A stretch of DNA of 23,190 bases from an uncultured Bacilli bacterium (GCA_910586425.1 CAJUHL010000023.1:1-23190), one strand, 5' to 3'; counted from the stretch's first letter, positions 1 to 6,132 are shown. The notes: generated by a model not told the origin, from the sequence alone. A program made the numbers and translations.

Positions 1-54
1 TAATATTACTATGACTGCGAGTAATTCAATCAATGTAAATCCTTTTTGTTTCAT
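1..54 (-). CDS. Type IV prepilin-like protein, N-terminus only (runs off the window)
   Basis: Eighteen codons are visible, reading MKQKGFTLIELLAVIVIL. This is the classical type IV prepilin N-terminus: a short basic leader, Gly before Phe at the prepilin-peptidase site, Glu at +5 and a hydrophobic helix. Such proteins are cleaved and N-methylated by a prepilin peptidase and assemble into type IV pili or pseudopili in the membrane. The start is the ATG at 52-54, with AGGAGA at 62-67 eight bases upstream. The rest of the gene lies left of position 1. The first codons and the leader closely match those of the prepilin-like gene at 21928-22521, so the two are members of one family or came from duplication of the 5' region. 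The prepilin call is secure; whether it is a major or minor pilin cannot be judged. Confidence 0.85.
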   Translation of the reverse strand, partial: MKQKGFTLIELLAVIVIL

Positions 55-80
55 TTCTACATCTCCTATTCTTTTTTATT

Positions 81-109
81 ATTATACCCATTTTTCTTTC
101 TTCATTCAA
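81..109 (-). promoter_or_regulatory. Proximal promoter of the partial prepilin gene
   Basis: On the minus strand, TTGAAT (104-109) and TATAAT (81-86) are separated by exactly 17 bases, a good sigma-A match. The -10 box lies in a segment of about 25 bases that is missing from the otherwise matching leader at 22519-22692, so only this copy has the proximal promoter. Confidence 0.6.
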
Positions 110-128
110 CCACTAAAAAGAGGGCTTA

Positions 129-137
129 CCCCCCCCC
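129..137 (-). repeat. Homopolymeric G tract (9 G on the coding strand) in prepilin leader
   Basis: Nine consecutive C on the plus strand lie between the distal and proximal promoters of the partial prepilin gene. Such runs are rare in this AT-rich window. The equivalent tract at 22572-22581 has ten, so the length differs between copies, as expected for slipped-strand mispairing. Confidence 0.85.
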
Positions 138-201
138 GTTTACAATTTGCAAATATTCATTTTTCTACTTGTAAACTATACTATGATTCTTTTTCTATTT
201 C

Positions 202-230
202 ATTGTAACAAATTTGTTTTTCTTTTGCAA
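202..230 (-). promoter_or_regulatory. Distal promoter shared by both prepilin leaders
   Basis: TTGCAA (225-230) and TACAAT (202-207), minus strand, 17-base spacer. The same boxes and spacing occur at 22646-22674 in the second leader although the spacer sequence differs, which supports function. Transcripts from here would carry the inverted repeat and the G tract in a leader of roughly 140 bases. Confidence 0.6.
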
Positions 231-270
231 GTTGTTTATTACTTTTATAAACCTATTACAGAATTATCTT

Positions 271-411
271 TTAATATATTACCAATTCTTTTTCCTTCAA
301 TATTATTTTATCGATAGAATATCTTGGTTCAAAATCATTAATAGTGGGTATTCCTCCCAAATAAAATTCATCAATAAAGATATTATTGTCTTCTAACACT
401 TTTAATCTCGT
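271..411 (-). CDS. Small ORF of 46 codons with ACG where a start codon is expected
   Basis: Downstream of the Fic gene an open frame encodes a protein-like sequence beginning TRLKVLEDNNIFIDEFYLGG and ending with Tyr then TAA. It has mixed charged and hydrophobic residues and does not look like random AT-rich DNA. A perfect AAGGAG lies 8 bases before an ACG codon at 409-411, exactly where ATG should be, so this is either a gene with a mutated start, a rare ACG start, or the tail of a broken gene. An in-frame ATG followed at once by TAA lies just upstream of the Shine-Dalgarno. It begins 22 bases after the Fic stop and could be a third member of the operon. I do not recognise the protein. Confidence 0.4.
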   Translation of the reverse strand, partial: TRLKVLEDNNIFIDEFYLGGIPTINDFEPRYSIDKIILKEKELVIY

Positions 412-433
412 TTTAATTGCTCCTTACATTTTA

Positions 434-1105
434 TTAACTTTCTAACATGTGTTTTAATTCGTAAGAACAATAAACATTTATATATTCTAATCTTTCTTCT
501 TCGCTTAAAATGCCACTATTTTCTTGAAACATATCTCTTAACTTTTTATAATTACCATTGATACTTTTATGACTTGCAACAATCATATCCATTTTAGATA
601 CATTTGTTAAATCAAGGTATATACCATTTATTTTAGCAAGAGATTCTATAAATACTCTTTGGCTTCTACCATTGCCTTCACGAAAAGGGTGTAAGGCATT
701 AATATCTGCAAATAATTCCACTAATTTATCTAATGTTGTTTCATTATCATAATTTACAAAGTATTTTTCTTTTTTTAATTTATTAAATAGATCAGTACCA
801 AATGATTCTATATGCTCTGTTAAGCAAAATAAATCTTGTTTAGCAATATTACAATTTCTTATATCCCCTGCCCATCTATAAACATCCTGAAACAAATATT
901 TATGAATATCTTTTAAATACTTAAAATCAAAATTTCCTTTTAATGGTTTTTCATTTAATTCATAAGTTCTTAAAGATACAAGCTCCCTTTCAGCATTAAA
1001 TAAATCCTCATCGCTCGTAATATTAAGTTTATTTATTAAAATGTCAGTATCTTTATAACAGTAATCAGCAGTTTTTTCATAAGTATATTTGTATTTATTA
1101 TCCAT
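434..1105 (-). CDS. fic: Fic-domain AMP-transferase toxin
   Basis: This 223-residue protein carries the Fic motif HPFREGNGR at residues 139-147, followed by SQR. The His is the catalytic base, the acidic Glu binds the metal, and the GNGR loop holds the nucleotide phosphates. Fic enzymes transfer AMP (sometimes another group) from a nucleotide to a hydroxyl of a target protein; VbhT-type toxins adenylylate GyrB and ParE. The motif is complete, so the enzyme should be active. The flanking region (WAGDIR at 78-83, typical of the family) is also intact. The start codon overlaps the end of the preceding antitoxin gene by 8 bases, and the Shine-Dalgarno AGGAGA lies inside it, so the two are translationally coupled. 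It is a class I arrangement, with the inhibitory helix on a separate small protein. Confidence 0.93.
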   Translation of the reverse strand: MDNKYKYTYEKTADYCYKDTDILINKLNITSDEDLFNAERELVSLRTYELNEKPLKGNFDFKYLKDIHKYLFQDVYRWAGDIRNCNIAKQDLFCLTEHIESFGTDLFNKLKKEKYFVNYDNETTLDKLVELFADINALHPFREGNGRSQRVFIESLAKINGIYLDLTNVSKMDMIVASHKSINGNYKKLRDMFQENSGILSEEERLEYINVYCSYELKHMLES

Positions 1106-1292
1106 AGATTCTCCTGTATTTTTCTAATACCTTATTTCGTTCTATTTCAGTTGTTGACTTCCCAGTTATACAATTATAAAGTTTTTGTTTTATTTCTTTC
1201 GTTAATGGCATTCCCTCTTGGGCCATTGCACCATCAACTTTTTTTATTTTTTCTTGTATTTCCTTTTCCATTTGCTCTTTATCACTGTTCAT
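1098..1292 (-). CDS. VbhA-family antitoxin for the Fic toxin
   Basis: A 64-residue, highly charged helical protein encoded immediately before the Fic gene and overlapping it by 8 bases. Class I antitoxins block Fic proteins by inserting an inhibitory helix with the motif S/TxxxE(G/N), whose Glu pairs with the second Arg of the Fic GNGR loop. Here the segment AMAQEGMPLT (residues 22-31) aligns with that motif: Glu26-Gly27 are present but the Ser/Thr position is Ala22. Translation could begin at the GTG nine bases upstream (1299-1301), but the ATG at 1290-1292 is taken because the GTG has no better ribosome binding site. The family call rests on size, position and this motif. Confidence 0.8.
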   Translation of the reverse strand: MNSDKEQMEKEIQEKIKKVDGAMAQEGMPLTKEIKQKLYNCITGKSTTEIERNKVLEKYRRIYG

Positions 1293-1330
1293 TAAAATCA
1301 CTCACTTATCTCTTGTTTTTTGATATATCT

Positions 1331-1363
1331 ATTATACCACAGATTCACTAATATATCATTAGT
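1331..1363 (-). promoter_or_regulatory. Promoter and palindromic operator of the antitoxin-fic operon
   Basis: On the minus strand an extended -10, TGGTATAAT, has its TATAAT at 1331-1336. The inverted repeat ACTAAT-GATAT-ATTAGT at 1347-1363 covers the spacer and -35 zone, where no good TTGACA-like box is seen. A palindrome in that position suits autoregulation by the antitoxin or the pair. Confidence 0.5.
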
Positions 1364-1614
1364 TATGGCATAATAAAAGTACTTATCTGAAAAAGTATAT
1401 TACTGTAATTATGATTGAATTATATAGATTATCATTTGCGGCCACTCGTTAATATTCTATTAATTTTTGTCCACAACTGTGACTGAATTTGTTTGAATTT
1501 TGTATATATTTTACATCAAACAAGATATGGGGTCCATCACAAAATAATAAATTCATTAAAAAAATAAGGCTTTATATTCCCTATATTTGCATCATCAATA
1601 CTTTTTGCACTTGC

Positions 1615-1646
1615 AAAAAGAACCCCTTTACTATATTTGGGGGTTC
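1615..1646 (-). terminator. Intrinsic terminator in the gap left of the coiled-coil gene
   Basis: Minus-strand hairpin GAACCCC/GGGGTTC (7 bp, 13-base loop) followed by TTTTT. It would end transcripts coming from the leader fragment or from the gene at 1833-2252. Confidence 0.65.
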
Positions 1647-1764
1647 CAATTTCTCAATAATTATTATTTCAGTTAGAATTTATAAGGTTCTTGTAAGAAC
1701 TTTTTTGAATCTATTTATTTTTTCACTTTTTATAGATTTTGGGTATATCCTTTATTCTGCCTCA

Positions 1765-1815
1765 TTACAATTCGCAAATATTCTTTTTTCACTTGTAAAC
1801 TATACTATGATTCTT
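1765..1815 (-). repeat. Prepilin leader core, copy 3 (fragment)
   Basis: These 51 bases match 140-191 and 22584-22635 with a handful of changes, keeping the TTGTAAAC arm, the ATTTGCGAAT near-palindrome and the sequence up to AAGAATCATAGTATAG. The promoter, the G tract and any pilin start codon are missing. It has the same orientation as copy 1 and lies on the other side of the Fic module. Confidence 0.8.
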
Positions 1816-1832
1816 ATCAAATCTGAAAATAA

Positions 1833-2252
1833 TTAATTTTGTAAATAATCTTTTAATTTATCTTTATCCAGTCCTGTTGCAAGCACAACTTGATCTATTC
1901 CAAAGTCATTGATCATTAGTTCTACAACCGAACGGAGACCTGTTGTTTTACTTTTAAAATTCAAAACGGTTCGTCTTAATATCATTACTTCATTTTCCAA
2001 ATTGGCATTTTCTTCTGTAAGTGCCTCTATTTTTTTTTGCATTGCGGCAATTACTTCTTTACTCTCTCGCTCTAGGCTATTATATTTTACTTCTAACAAA
2101 TCTAGTGTCTTTGCCTTTTGATCATATTCTACAATTCTACGACTGTGGCTATCTAAATTACGATTTACCTCTGCCATAATACGATCACGATCAAGTGAGT
2201 CTTGCTTCATTTTTTCTTCGATATTTGTTTTAGACTGTTCATTTGTTTCCAC
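1833..2252 (-). CDS. Coiled-coil protein of unknown function
   Basis: A 139-residue soluble protein, not recognised. Residues about 1-100 are rich in Glu, Lys, Leu and Ala with heptad-like spacing and should form a long coiled coil. The last 30 residues (ELMINDFGIDQVVLATGLDK, then DKLKDYLQN) look like a small helix-turn-helix-type module, which with the coiled coil could suggest a DNA- or partner-binding adaptor; that is inference only. The start is GTG at 2250-2252 preceded by GGTGGTGAT. An extended -10 (TGTTATAAT, TATAAT at 2286-2291) lies upstream, so it probably has its own promoter after the small gene at 2315-2542. Confidence 0.75.
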   Translation of the reverse strand: METNEQSKTNIEEKMKQDSLDRDRIMAEVNRNLDSHSRRIVEYDQKAKTLDLLEVKYNSLERESKEVIAAMQKKIEALTEENANLENEVMILRRTVLNFKSKTTGLRSVVELMINDFGIDQVVLATGLDKDKLKDYLQN

Positions 2253-2285
2253 AATATCACCACCATTTATTCTTTTACTTTATTT

Positions 2286-2291
2286 ATTATA
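2286..2291 (-). promoter_or_regulatory. Extended -10 box before the coiled-coil gene
   Basis: TGTTATAAT on the minus strand, 34 bases before the GTG start. No convincing -35 box is seen at the right distance. Confidence 0.4.
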
Positions 2292-2314
2292 ACATATATA
2301 AAAAGAGAATGCTA

Positions 2315-2542
2315 TTACTTTTGGAAAGGCGTTTGATTCATAAAATGGTTCTGGTTTTTTTGTTGTTCGAATCTACGCTCTGGTGTCATTGGTTTGTCTT
2401 CCATTTTGTCTTCCATTAGATTATTTTTACTTTTATGTAAAAATTGTTTCGAAATCTCGAAAGGACTACGATTTGGCAATACTTTATTGCCTGCTAATTT
2501 GGGGATTTCTTTTTTATAAAATTGATTTTTATGAAATTCCAT
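2315..2542 (-). CDS. Small charged hypothetical protein
   Basis: A 75-residue protein rich in Lys, Asn, Gln and Glu, with no signal peptide or membrane segment and no recognised family. The ATG at 2540-2542 has a good Shine-Dalgarno (GAGGTGAAAAA) and a TATAAT sequence lies about 20 bases upstream, which supports a real gene. The protein contains the internal near-repeat MEDKMEDKP. It is probably disordered. It lies between the DUF2207 gene and the coiled-coil gene, on the same strand as both. Confidence 0.6.
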   Translation of the reverse strand: MEFHKNQFYKKEIPKLAGNKVLPNRSPFEISKQFLHKSKNNLMEDKMEDKPMTPERRFEQQKNQNHFMNQTPFQK

Positions 2543-2590
2543 TTTTTCACCTCAATTATAGTTTAACACTTTTGATAGAATTGATACCGG

Positions 2591-4477
2591 TTAGAAGCGG
2601 CTGCCTCCTCCACCTCCACCAAAGGATCCACCTCCGCCGGAAAATCCTCCACCAAAACCACCAGATGAAGAATTTTTACTATTTGAAATATGGCTTGTAT
2701 GAGCAGTTCCAACAGCAGAAGTTATCGTCCCTGTCAATACACGATTGAAAGAGAACCATACGTTCATACGAGAAAAATCTAATAGTGTCTCATCCAATGC
2801 TTGCCCATCTATATTCATTTCGTTCATTTTGATTTCCATTGTTTTGGCTAACTTTTTGGCACATCCTAAACTTACTGCATATACTAAATATTTTTCCCAT
2901 AATACAATTTCAGGAAGTTCTTTTTCTTTAAAATTACCAAAATCATTCATAAAATTTTTAAGGCCCATCCATTTATAATAAGCTTCACTACCTGCTTTGG
3001 TTCTTTTTTGATAAGTTGCGAAATAAATGATGGAACAACCTGCACTACACATTAGTAACATAGCAAGTAAAATATGTTCAAAACGAAATAATATTGTAGC
3101 GAGAAACAAACCGATTAAGCTATATATAAATGCGCCTATTTTGCTACGATTAGAATCTTCAAAAAATTGATAGCTTTTTCCTTGCTTTGTTGCCTTAATC
3201 TTCCAAGCTTCATATCGATTTAAAAAATCTTCATAAGAAATTTTGGCTTGTTTTTTAAGGTTAGATAATGTCGTTTCTTCTTGATTATCAAATAACCAAT
3301 CTAGTAATTTTTGTTCTGTTTCGGTTATATCTGGTGCATGTAAATTGACCAATCGATAGTCATTTTTAGGTAATGATTCAAATGAGATGGCCTTTTTGTA
3401 AATCAAATACAATATAGATGCTGATAAATCATCAGGAGATATTTGTTTGTGTAATAAATACCCTAAAATTTCAGGTCCATAGGTATCTGGAAATTCTCGA
3501 TAATATTTAGAAGGTAACGTATTTTTATACTCTTTATCATACTTATGATAAATGTGAAGAACAACCAAAATAAGTCCAATCCCCCAAATAATTCCACATC
3601 CAGAAAAGAAATTTCCAACAGATTTATTTATTTTTTCTCTTCTTCTTACTTGTTCTCTTATTGCATTGGCTTCTTCTGCTTTTTGGGCTTCTATTTCTAA
3701 AATAGAGGATAGTCCATCGACATTACTTTTTTTCATACTATAAGGGACAACAGATTTACCAAATACAAAACGGATATCTACAGCTTGTCTGGCATCTAAA
3801 TCTTTTATATTTAAATGAACTTCTTCTTTGCTAATATTAGAAGTTTCCCCCCATAAAACACCATGGCCCCATGCTCTTATTTCTGTATCGTTTCCTCTGG
3901 TATGAATACGCATTTCAATATTATCAATTGCTTCAAATTGTTTATCAGAAAATAAATTGAATCCCACTTCAGCGATGTCATTATGTACAACTGCCATATT
4001 GGTAATTACATATTTAATATAAAATCCCTTTTGTTGTTTTGAAGAATGATTATAAATACGAATGGACTTTCCATTATCCGTATTTTTTAGTATATATTTT
4101 CCAAATTCACCATTGGAAGCAAAATTGGTTGGATGAAATTTTGTTCCTTCCTTTTTTAAGTCAGAAAAAGTGGGATGAGAAGATACTGCAATACTTTTTA
4201 CTTCTTTAATTTCTAAAGAATCTCCATTATATATTCCACTACCAGCAAAGGATTCTAAACTACCATCAAAAGGGGAAGATGCCCCAATATAATCAATGAT
4301 ACGTTCATAGCCATTATACTCTTTACCTTCTAAAACAAATAATTCTTCAACTGTTACATCCCCATTTTCTTCAACAGTCAAATCGATGAAATAATTGGAA
4401 ATTCCTTCTTTGGCATATACACCAATTGGAACACATAATAATATTGCTACAATTATTGTTTGTAAAATTTTTTTCAT
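2591..4477 (-). CDS. DUF2207 family membrane protein with Gly-rich tail
   Basis: A protein of 628 residues with a Sec signal peptide (MKKILQTIIVAILLCVPIGV, cleavage probably after VYA), a large extracytoplasmic DUF2207 domain to about residue 285, a membrane helix near 295-315, a cytoplasmic region, two further helices around 450-490 and a C-terminal tail of Gly, Ser and Phe repeats. Known members have this layout and often sit beside lemA; their biochemical role is not established, though envelope stress or quality control is suspected. The first in-frame ATG (4495) is not used here: AAAGGGAGTG, the Shine-Dalgarno, lies inside that extension and fits the ATG at 4477. The gene follows lemA with a terminator between them. 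Confidence 0.88.
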   Translation of the reverse strand: MKKILQTIIVAILLCVPIGVYAKEGISNYFIDLTVEENGDVTVEELFVLEGKEYNGYERIIDYIGASSPFDGSLESFAGSGIYNGDSLEIKEVKSIAVSSHPTFSDLKKEGTKFHPTNFASNGEFGKYILKNTDNGKSIRIYNHSSKQQKGFYIKYVITNMAVVHNDIAEVGFNLFSDKQFEAIDNIEMRIHTRGNDTEIRAWGHGVLWGETSNISKEEVHLNIKDLDARQAVDIRFVFGKSVVPYSMKKSNVDGLSSILEIEAQKAEEANAIREQVRRREKINKSVGNFFSGCGIIWGIGLILVVLHIYHKYDKEYKNTLPSKYYREFPDTYGPEILGYLLHKQISPDDLSASILYLIYKKAISFESLPKNDYRLVNLHAPDITETEQKLLDWLFDNQEETTLSNLKKQAKISYEDFLNRYEAWKIKATKQGKSYQFFEDSNRSKIGAFIYSLIGLFLATILFRFEHILLAMLLMCSAGCSIIYFATYQKRTKAGSEAYYKWMGLKNFMNDFGNFKEKELPEIVLWEKYLVYAVSLGCAKKLAKTMEIKMNEMNIDGQALDETLLDFSRMNVWFSFNRVLTGTITSAVGTAHTSHISNSKNSSSGGFGGGFSGGGGSFGGGGGGSRF

Positions 4478-4493
4478 TGTACACTCCCTTTTC

Positions 4494-4516
4494 AAAAAAA
4501 GCTTACTGATGTAAGC
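4494..4516 (-). terminator. Intercistronic terminator between lemA and the DUF2207 gene
   Basis: Minus-strand hairpin GCTTAC-ATCA-GTAAGC followed by seven T, beginning just after the lemA stop codon and ending just before the Shine-Dalgarno of the next gene. I see no promoter between them, so the downstream gene depends on read-through. Confidence 0.8.
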
Positions 4517-5065
4517 CTAAAATTGAACTTTTGGAACTTCTCTATCTGCTTCACTTGCTTCAAAGAATAGTTCTGGTTTGAAACCAAATATGCTAGCAAT
4601 TATGTTTGATGGAAACATTTCTAATTTATCTTTGTATTTTAAAACACTATCGTTATAAAATTGTCTTCCAAATGATATTTTATCTTCTGTTTCCTTTAAA
4701 CTATTTTGTAATTCTGTAAAATTAGTATTGGCTTTTAAATCTGGATATGCTTCTGTAAGCGCAAGTAAACGACTTAACGCCTGTGAAAGTTCTCCATTTG
4801 CTTTCATTTCTTCTTGTGTTGTTGTTGCAGAAATGGCTTTATTTCTTGCTTCAATTACACCTTCTAATGTTGTTTTTTCATGGCTTGCATATCCTTTTAC
4901 TGTTTCTACCAAATTTGGAATTAAGTCTGCTCTTCTTTTAAGCAATACCTCAATTTGTGCCCATTGGTCTTTGACCCTATTTCGCAACTGAATCAGTGCA
5001 TTATAGGTTCCTACTACATATAGTATTAGCAATACTACAACTACTGCAATTATTATCCATACCAT
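4517..5065 (-). CDS. lemA: LemA family protein
   Basis: A 182-residue LemA protein: one N-terminal membrane helix (about residues 2-22) followed by a long helical domain. The family signature is clear, with YNALIQLRNRVKDQWAQIEV at 26-45, LLKRRADLIPNLVETVKGYA at 46-65 and the conserved FGRQFYNDSV segment near 132. LemA proteins sit in the membrane with the helical bundle on one side; their exact role is unknown, but they often accompany DUF2207 or TPM proteins, as here. The Shine-Dalgarno AGGAGG lies 7 bases before the ATG. A TATAAT at 5090-5095 gives a likely start of the two-gene operon. Length is normal for the family. Confidence 0.95.
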   Translation of the reverse strand: MVWIIIAVVVVLLILYVVGTYNALIQLRNRVKDQWAQIEVLLKRRADLIPNLVETVKGYASHEKTTLEGVIEARNKAISATTTQEEMKANGELSQALSRLLALTEAYPDLKANTNFTELQNSLKETEDKISFGRQFYNDSVLKYKDKLEMFPSNIIASIFGFKPELFFEASEADREVPKVQF

Positions 5066-5089
5066 TTTAATTCCTCCTACTCTGTTTTT

Positions 5090-5095
5090 ATTATA
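5090..5095 (-). promoter_or_regulatory. -10 box of the lemA promoter
   Basis: TATAAT on the minus strand 25 bases before the lemA ATG. No strong -35 is visible. The region is shared with the divergent sspI gene. Confidence 0.4.
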
Positions 5096-5134
5096 CCTTT
5101 TTTCTTTGTAAAAAGAAATAATTTTTGATGAATT

Positions 5135-5164
5135 TGTATAAATATGTTATTTTTTTACAAACTA
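5135..5164 (+). promoter_or_regulatory. Candidate forespore (sigma-G/F-type) promoter of sspI
   Basis: TGTATA (5135-5140) and CAAACTA (5158-5164) are 17 bases apart. These resemble the -35 TGAATA and -10 CATACTA of Bacillus forespore sigma factors at one mismatch each. The start point would fall close to the Shine-Dalgarno, giving an unusually short leader, which lowers confidence. Confidence 0.35.
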
Positions 5165-5181
5165 CAAGTGAGGAGGATTAT

Positions 5182-5385
5182 ATGGATATTAAAATTCGTG
5201 AACATATTTGTAATAATTTTAAGGATTCTGATCAAACTGAAATTAGGGATTCTATCGTTACTTCTATCGAATCAAAAGATGAAGTAGTTTTACCAGGACT
5301 AGGTGTATTATTTGAAATTGTATGGAATCATAGTGATGAAGACTTCCAAAAAAAGATACTTGAAACCATTCAAAATCATATATAA
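5182..5385 (+). CDS. sspI: Small acid-soluble spore protein, SspI family
   Basis: A 67-residue protein starting MDIKIREHICNNF and containing LPGLGVLFEIVW (about residues 37-48), the hallmark of SspI, a minor small acid-soluble spore protein made in the forespore of Bacillus. Length is close to the usual 70 or so residues. The start is fixed by GAGGAGG five bases before the ATG at 5182; the frame is open further upstream (to 5125) but without a ribosome site. It is one of very few plus-strand genes in the window, divergent from lemA and convergent with rnc. It indicates that the organism forms endospores, in agreement with yqfC-yqfD at 16549-17971. Confidence 0.88.
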   Translation: MDIKIREHICNNFKDSDQTEIRDSIVTSIESKDEVVLPGLGVLFEIVWNHSDEDFQKKILETIQNHI

Positions 5386-5405
5386 CAGGTCAACAGAACT
5401 GATTC

Positions 5406-5445
5406 AAAAAAAAATCTACACAAAATAAACGTGTAGATTTTTAAA
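5406..5445. terminator. Bidirectional terminator between sspI and rnc
   Basis: Inverted repeat AAAAATCTACAC (5410-5421) and GTGTAGATTTTT (5431-5442), 12 bp with a 9-base loop. The run of T follows the stem on the plus strand and the run of nine A before it provides T on the minus strand, so it serves both convergent genes. Confidence 0.85.
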
Positions 5446-5454
5446 TTACTTCTT

Positions 5455-6114
5455 TCATTTCACACTTTTTTCCAATGCGTCTTTAGCAGCTTCTTGTTCT
5501 GCTTCTTTTTTACTATGTGCAACTCCAGTTCCATAAACAATTCCATCAATTTCTACATTTGCGGTGAAGATTTTGTTATGGGATGGTCCCTCTTCATTTA
5601 TAATATGGTATACCAAGCTTCTTTGATCGGTTTGAACCAATTCTTGTAATTGTGATTTATAATCACTAAAAAAGTCAAATTCTTGATTTTCAATGCATGG
5701 AATGACAGTATCATATATAAACTGTTTGGCTACTTCCATTCCTTGGTCTAAAAATAGAGCCCCAATAAATGATTCAAAAATATCTGCAACAATTGCCTTA
5801 CGATATTTCCCCCCTGTTTGCTCTTCGCCATGTCCTAATTTGAGATATTCATTGAGACCCAAACGAATAGAATATTCATAAAGTGCAGTTTCACATACAT
5901 AATGTGCACGTAATTTGGTCATCATTCCTTCTTCATAACTTGTATTTAGGTATAAATATTCACTGATTACAAGTTCCAATACGGCATCGCCTAAATATTC
6001 CAAACGTTCATAGCTCAATTGTCCTTCTTCGTTTGCAAATGAAGTATGTGTAAAAGCGGTTTCGTATATTTCAATTTGATTTGGTACAATCTTTAGCTGA
6101 TTTAATATTTCCAA
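5455..6114 (-). CDS. rnc: Ribonuclease III
   Basis: Cleaves double-stranded RNA, processing rRNA precursors and regulating mRNA in the cytoplasm. The N-terminal nuclease domain carries the signature YERLEYLGDAVLEL with the catalytic acidic residues, and ADIFESFIGALFLD with the second conserved Asp/Glu pair; a C-terminal double-stranded-RNA-binding domain begins at DYKSQLQELVQ and ends with the typical KKEAEQEAAKDALE. About 219 residues, normal length. The frame opens at a GTG at 6123, but the only Shine-Dalgarno (AGGTGA) overlaps that codon and sits five bases before TTG at 6112-6114, so a TTG start is preferred. It has its own promoter and a terminator of its own. In Bacillus rnc lies next to smc and ftsY; neither is here. 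Confidence 0.95.
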   Translation of the reverse strand: MEILNQLKIVPNQIEIYETAFTHTSFANEEGQLSYERLEYLGDAVLELVISEYLYLNTSYEEGMMTKLRAHYVCETALYEYSIRLGLNEYLKLGHGEEQTGGKYRKAIVADIFESFIGALFLDQGMEVAKQFIYDTVIPCIENQEFDFFSDYKSQLQELVQTDQRSLVYHIINEEGPSHNKIFTANVEIDGIVYGTGVAHSKKEAEQEAAKDALEKSVK

Positions 6115-6132
6115 TTTTATCACCTAGAATAC

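Larger units (their letters stand above)
52..250 (-). repeat. Prepilin leader repeat, copy 1
   Basis: About 200 bases, from the prepilin start codon back to near the preceding small ORF, match 22519-22692 with few differences apart from a 25-base indel and a one-base change in the G tract. Inside are the inverted repeat GTTTACAA/TTGTAAAC (138-145 and 169-176, 23 bases apart) and, within its loop, the perfect palindrome ATTTGCAAAT, a plausible regulator site. The core 140-191 recurs a third time at 1765-1815. Confidence 0.85.
1302..1832. other. 531-base region without a recognisable gene
   Basis: It contains the antitoxin-fic promoter and operator (right at its left edge), a minus-strand intrinsic terminator at 1615-1646 and the third copy of the prepilin leader core at 1765-1815. 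The open plus-strand frame at 1489-1836 is rich in Phe, Ile and Tyr, lacks a Shine-Dalgarno and is judged chance. I see no RNA gene in the remainder. Confidence 0.6.

Noticed and set aside
140..191. Leader core as a dif/XerCD-type site
   Set aside because: ACTTGTAAACT resembles one XerD half-site, but the matching arm is 23 bases away instead of about 6, and no second half-site of the right form is present.
11..208. Plus-strand frame over the prepilin leader
   Set aside because: It is antisense to the prepilin start and leader and spans the C run; no ribosome site.
60..230. Cyclic-di-GMP riboswitch in the pilin leader
   Set aside because: Type IV pilus genes in Firmicutes can have one, but I see neither the conserved riboswitch core sequences nor the expected three-helix arrangement.
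1489..1836. Plus-strand open frame of 115 codons
   Set aside because: Composition is Phe, Ile, Tyr and Ser only, as expected of chance in AT-rich DNA; no Shine-Dalgarno, and it runs through a terminator and the repeat fragment.
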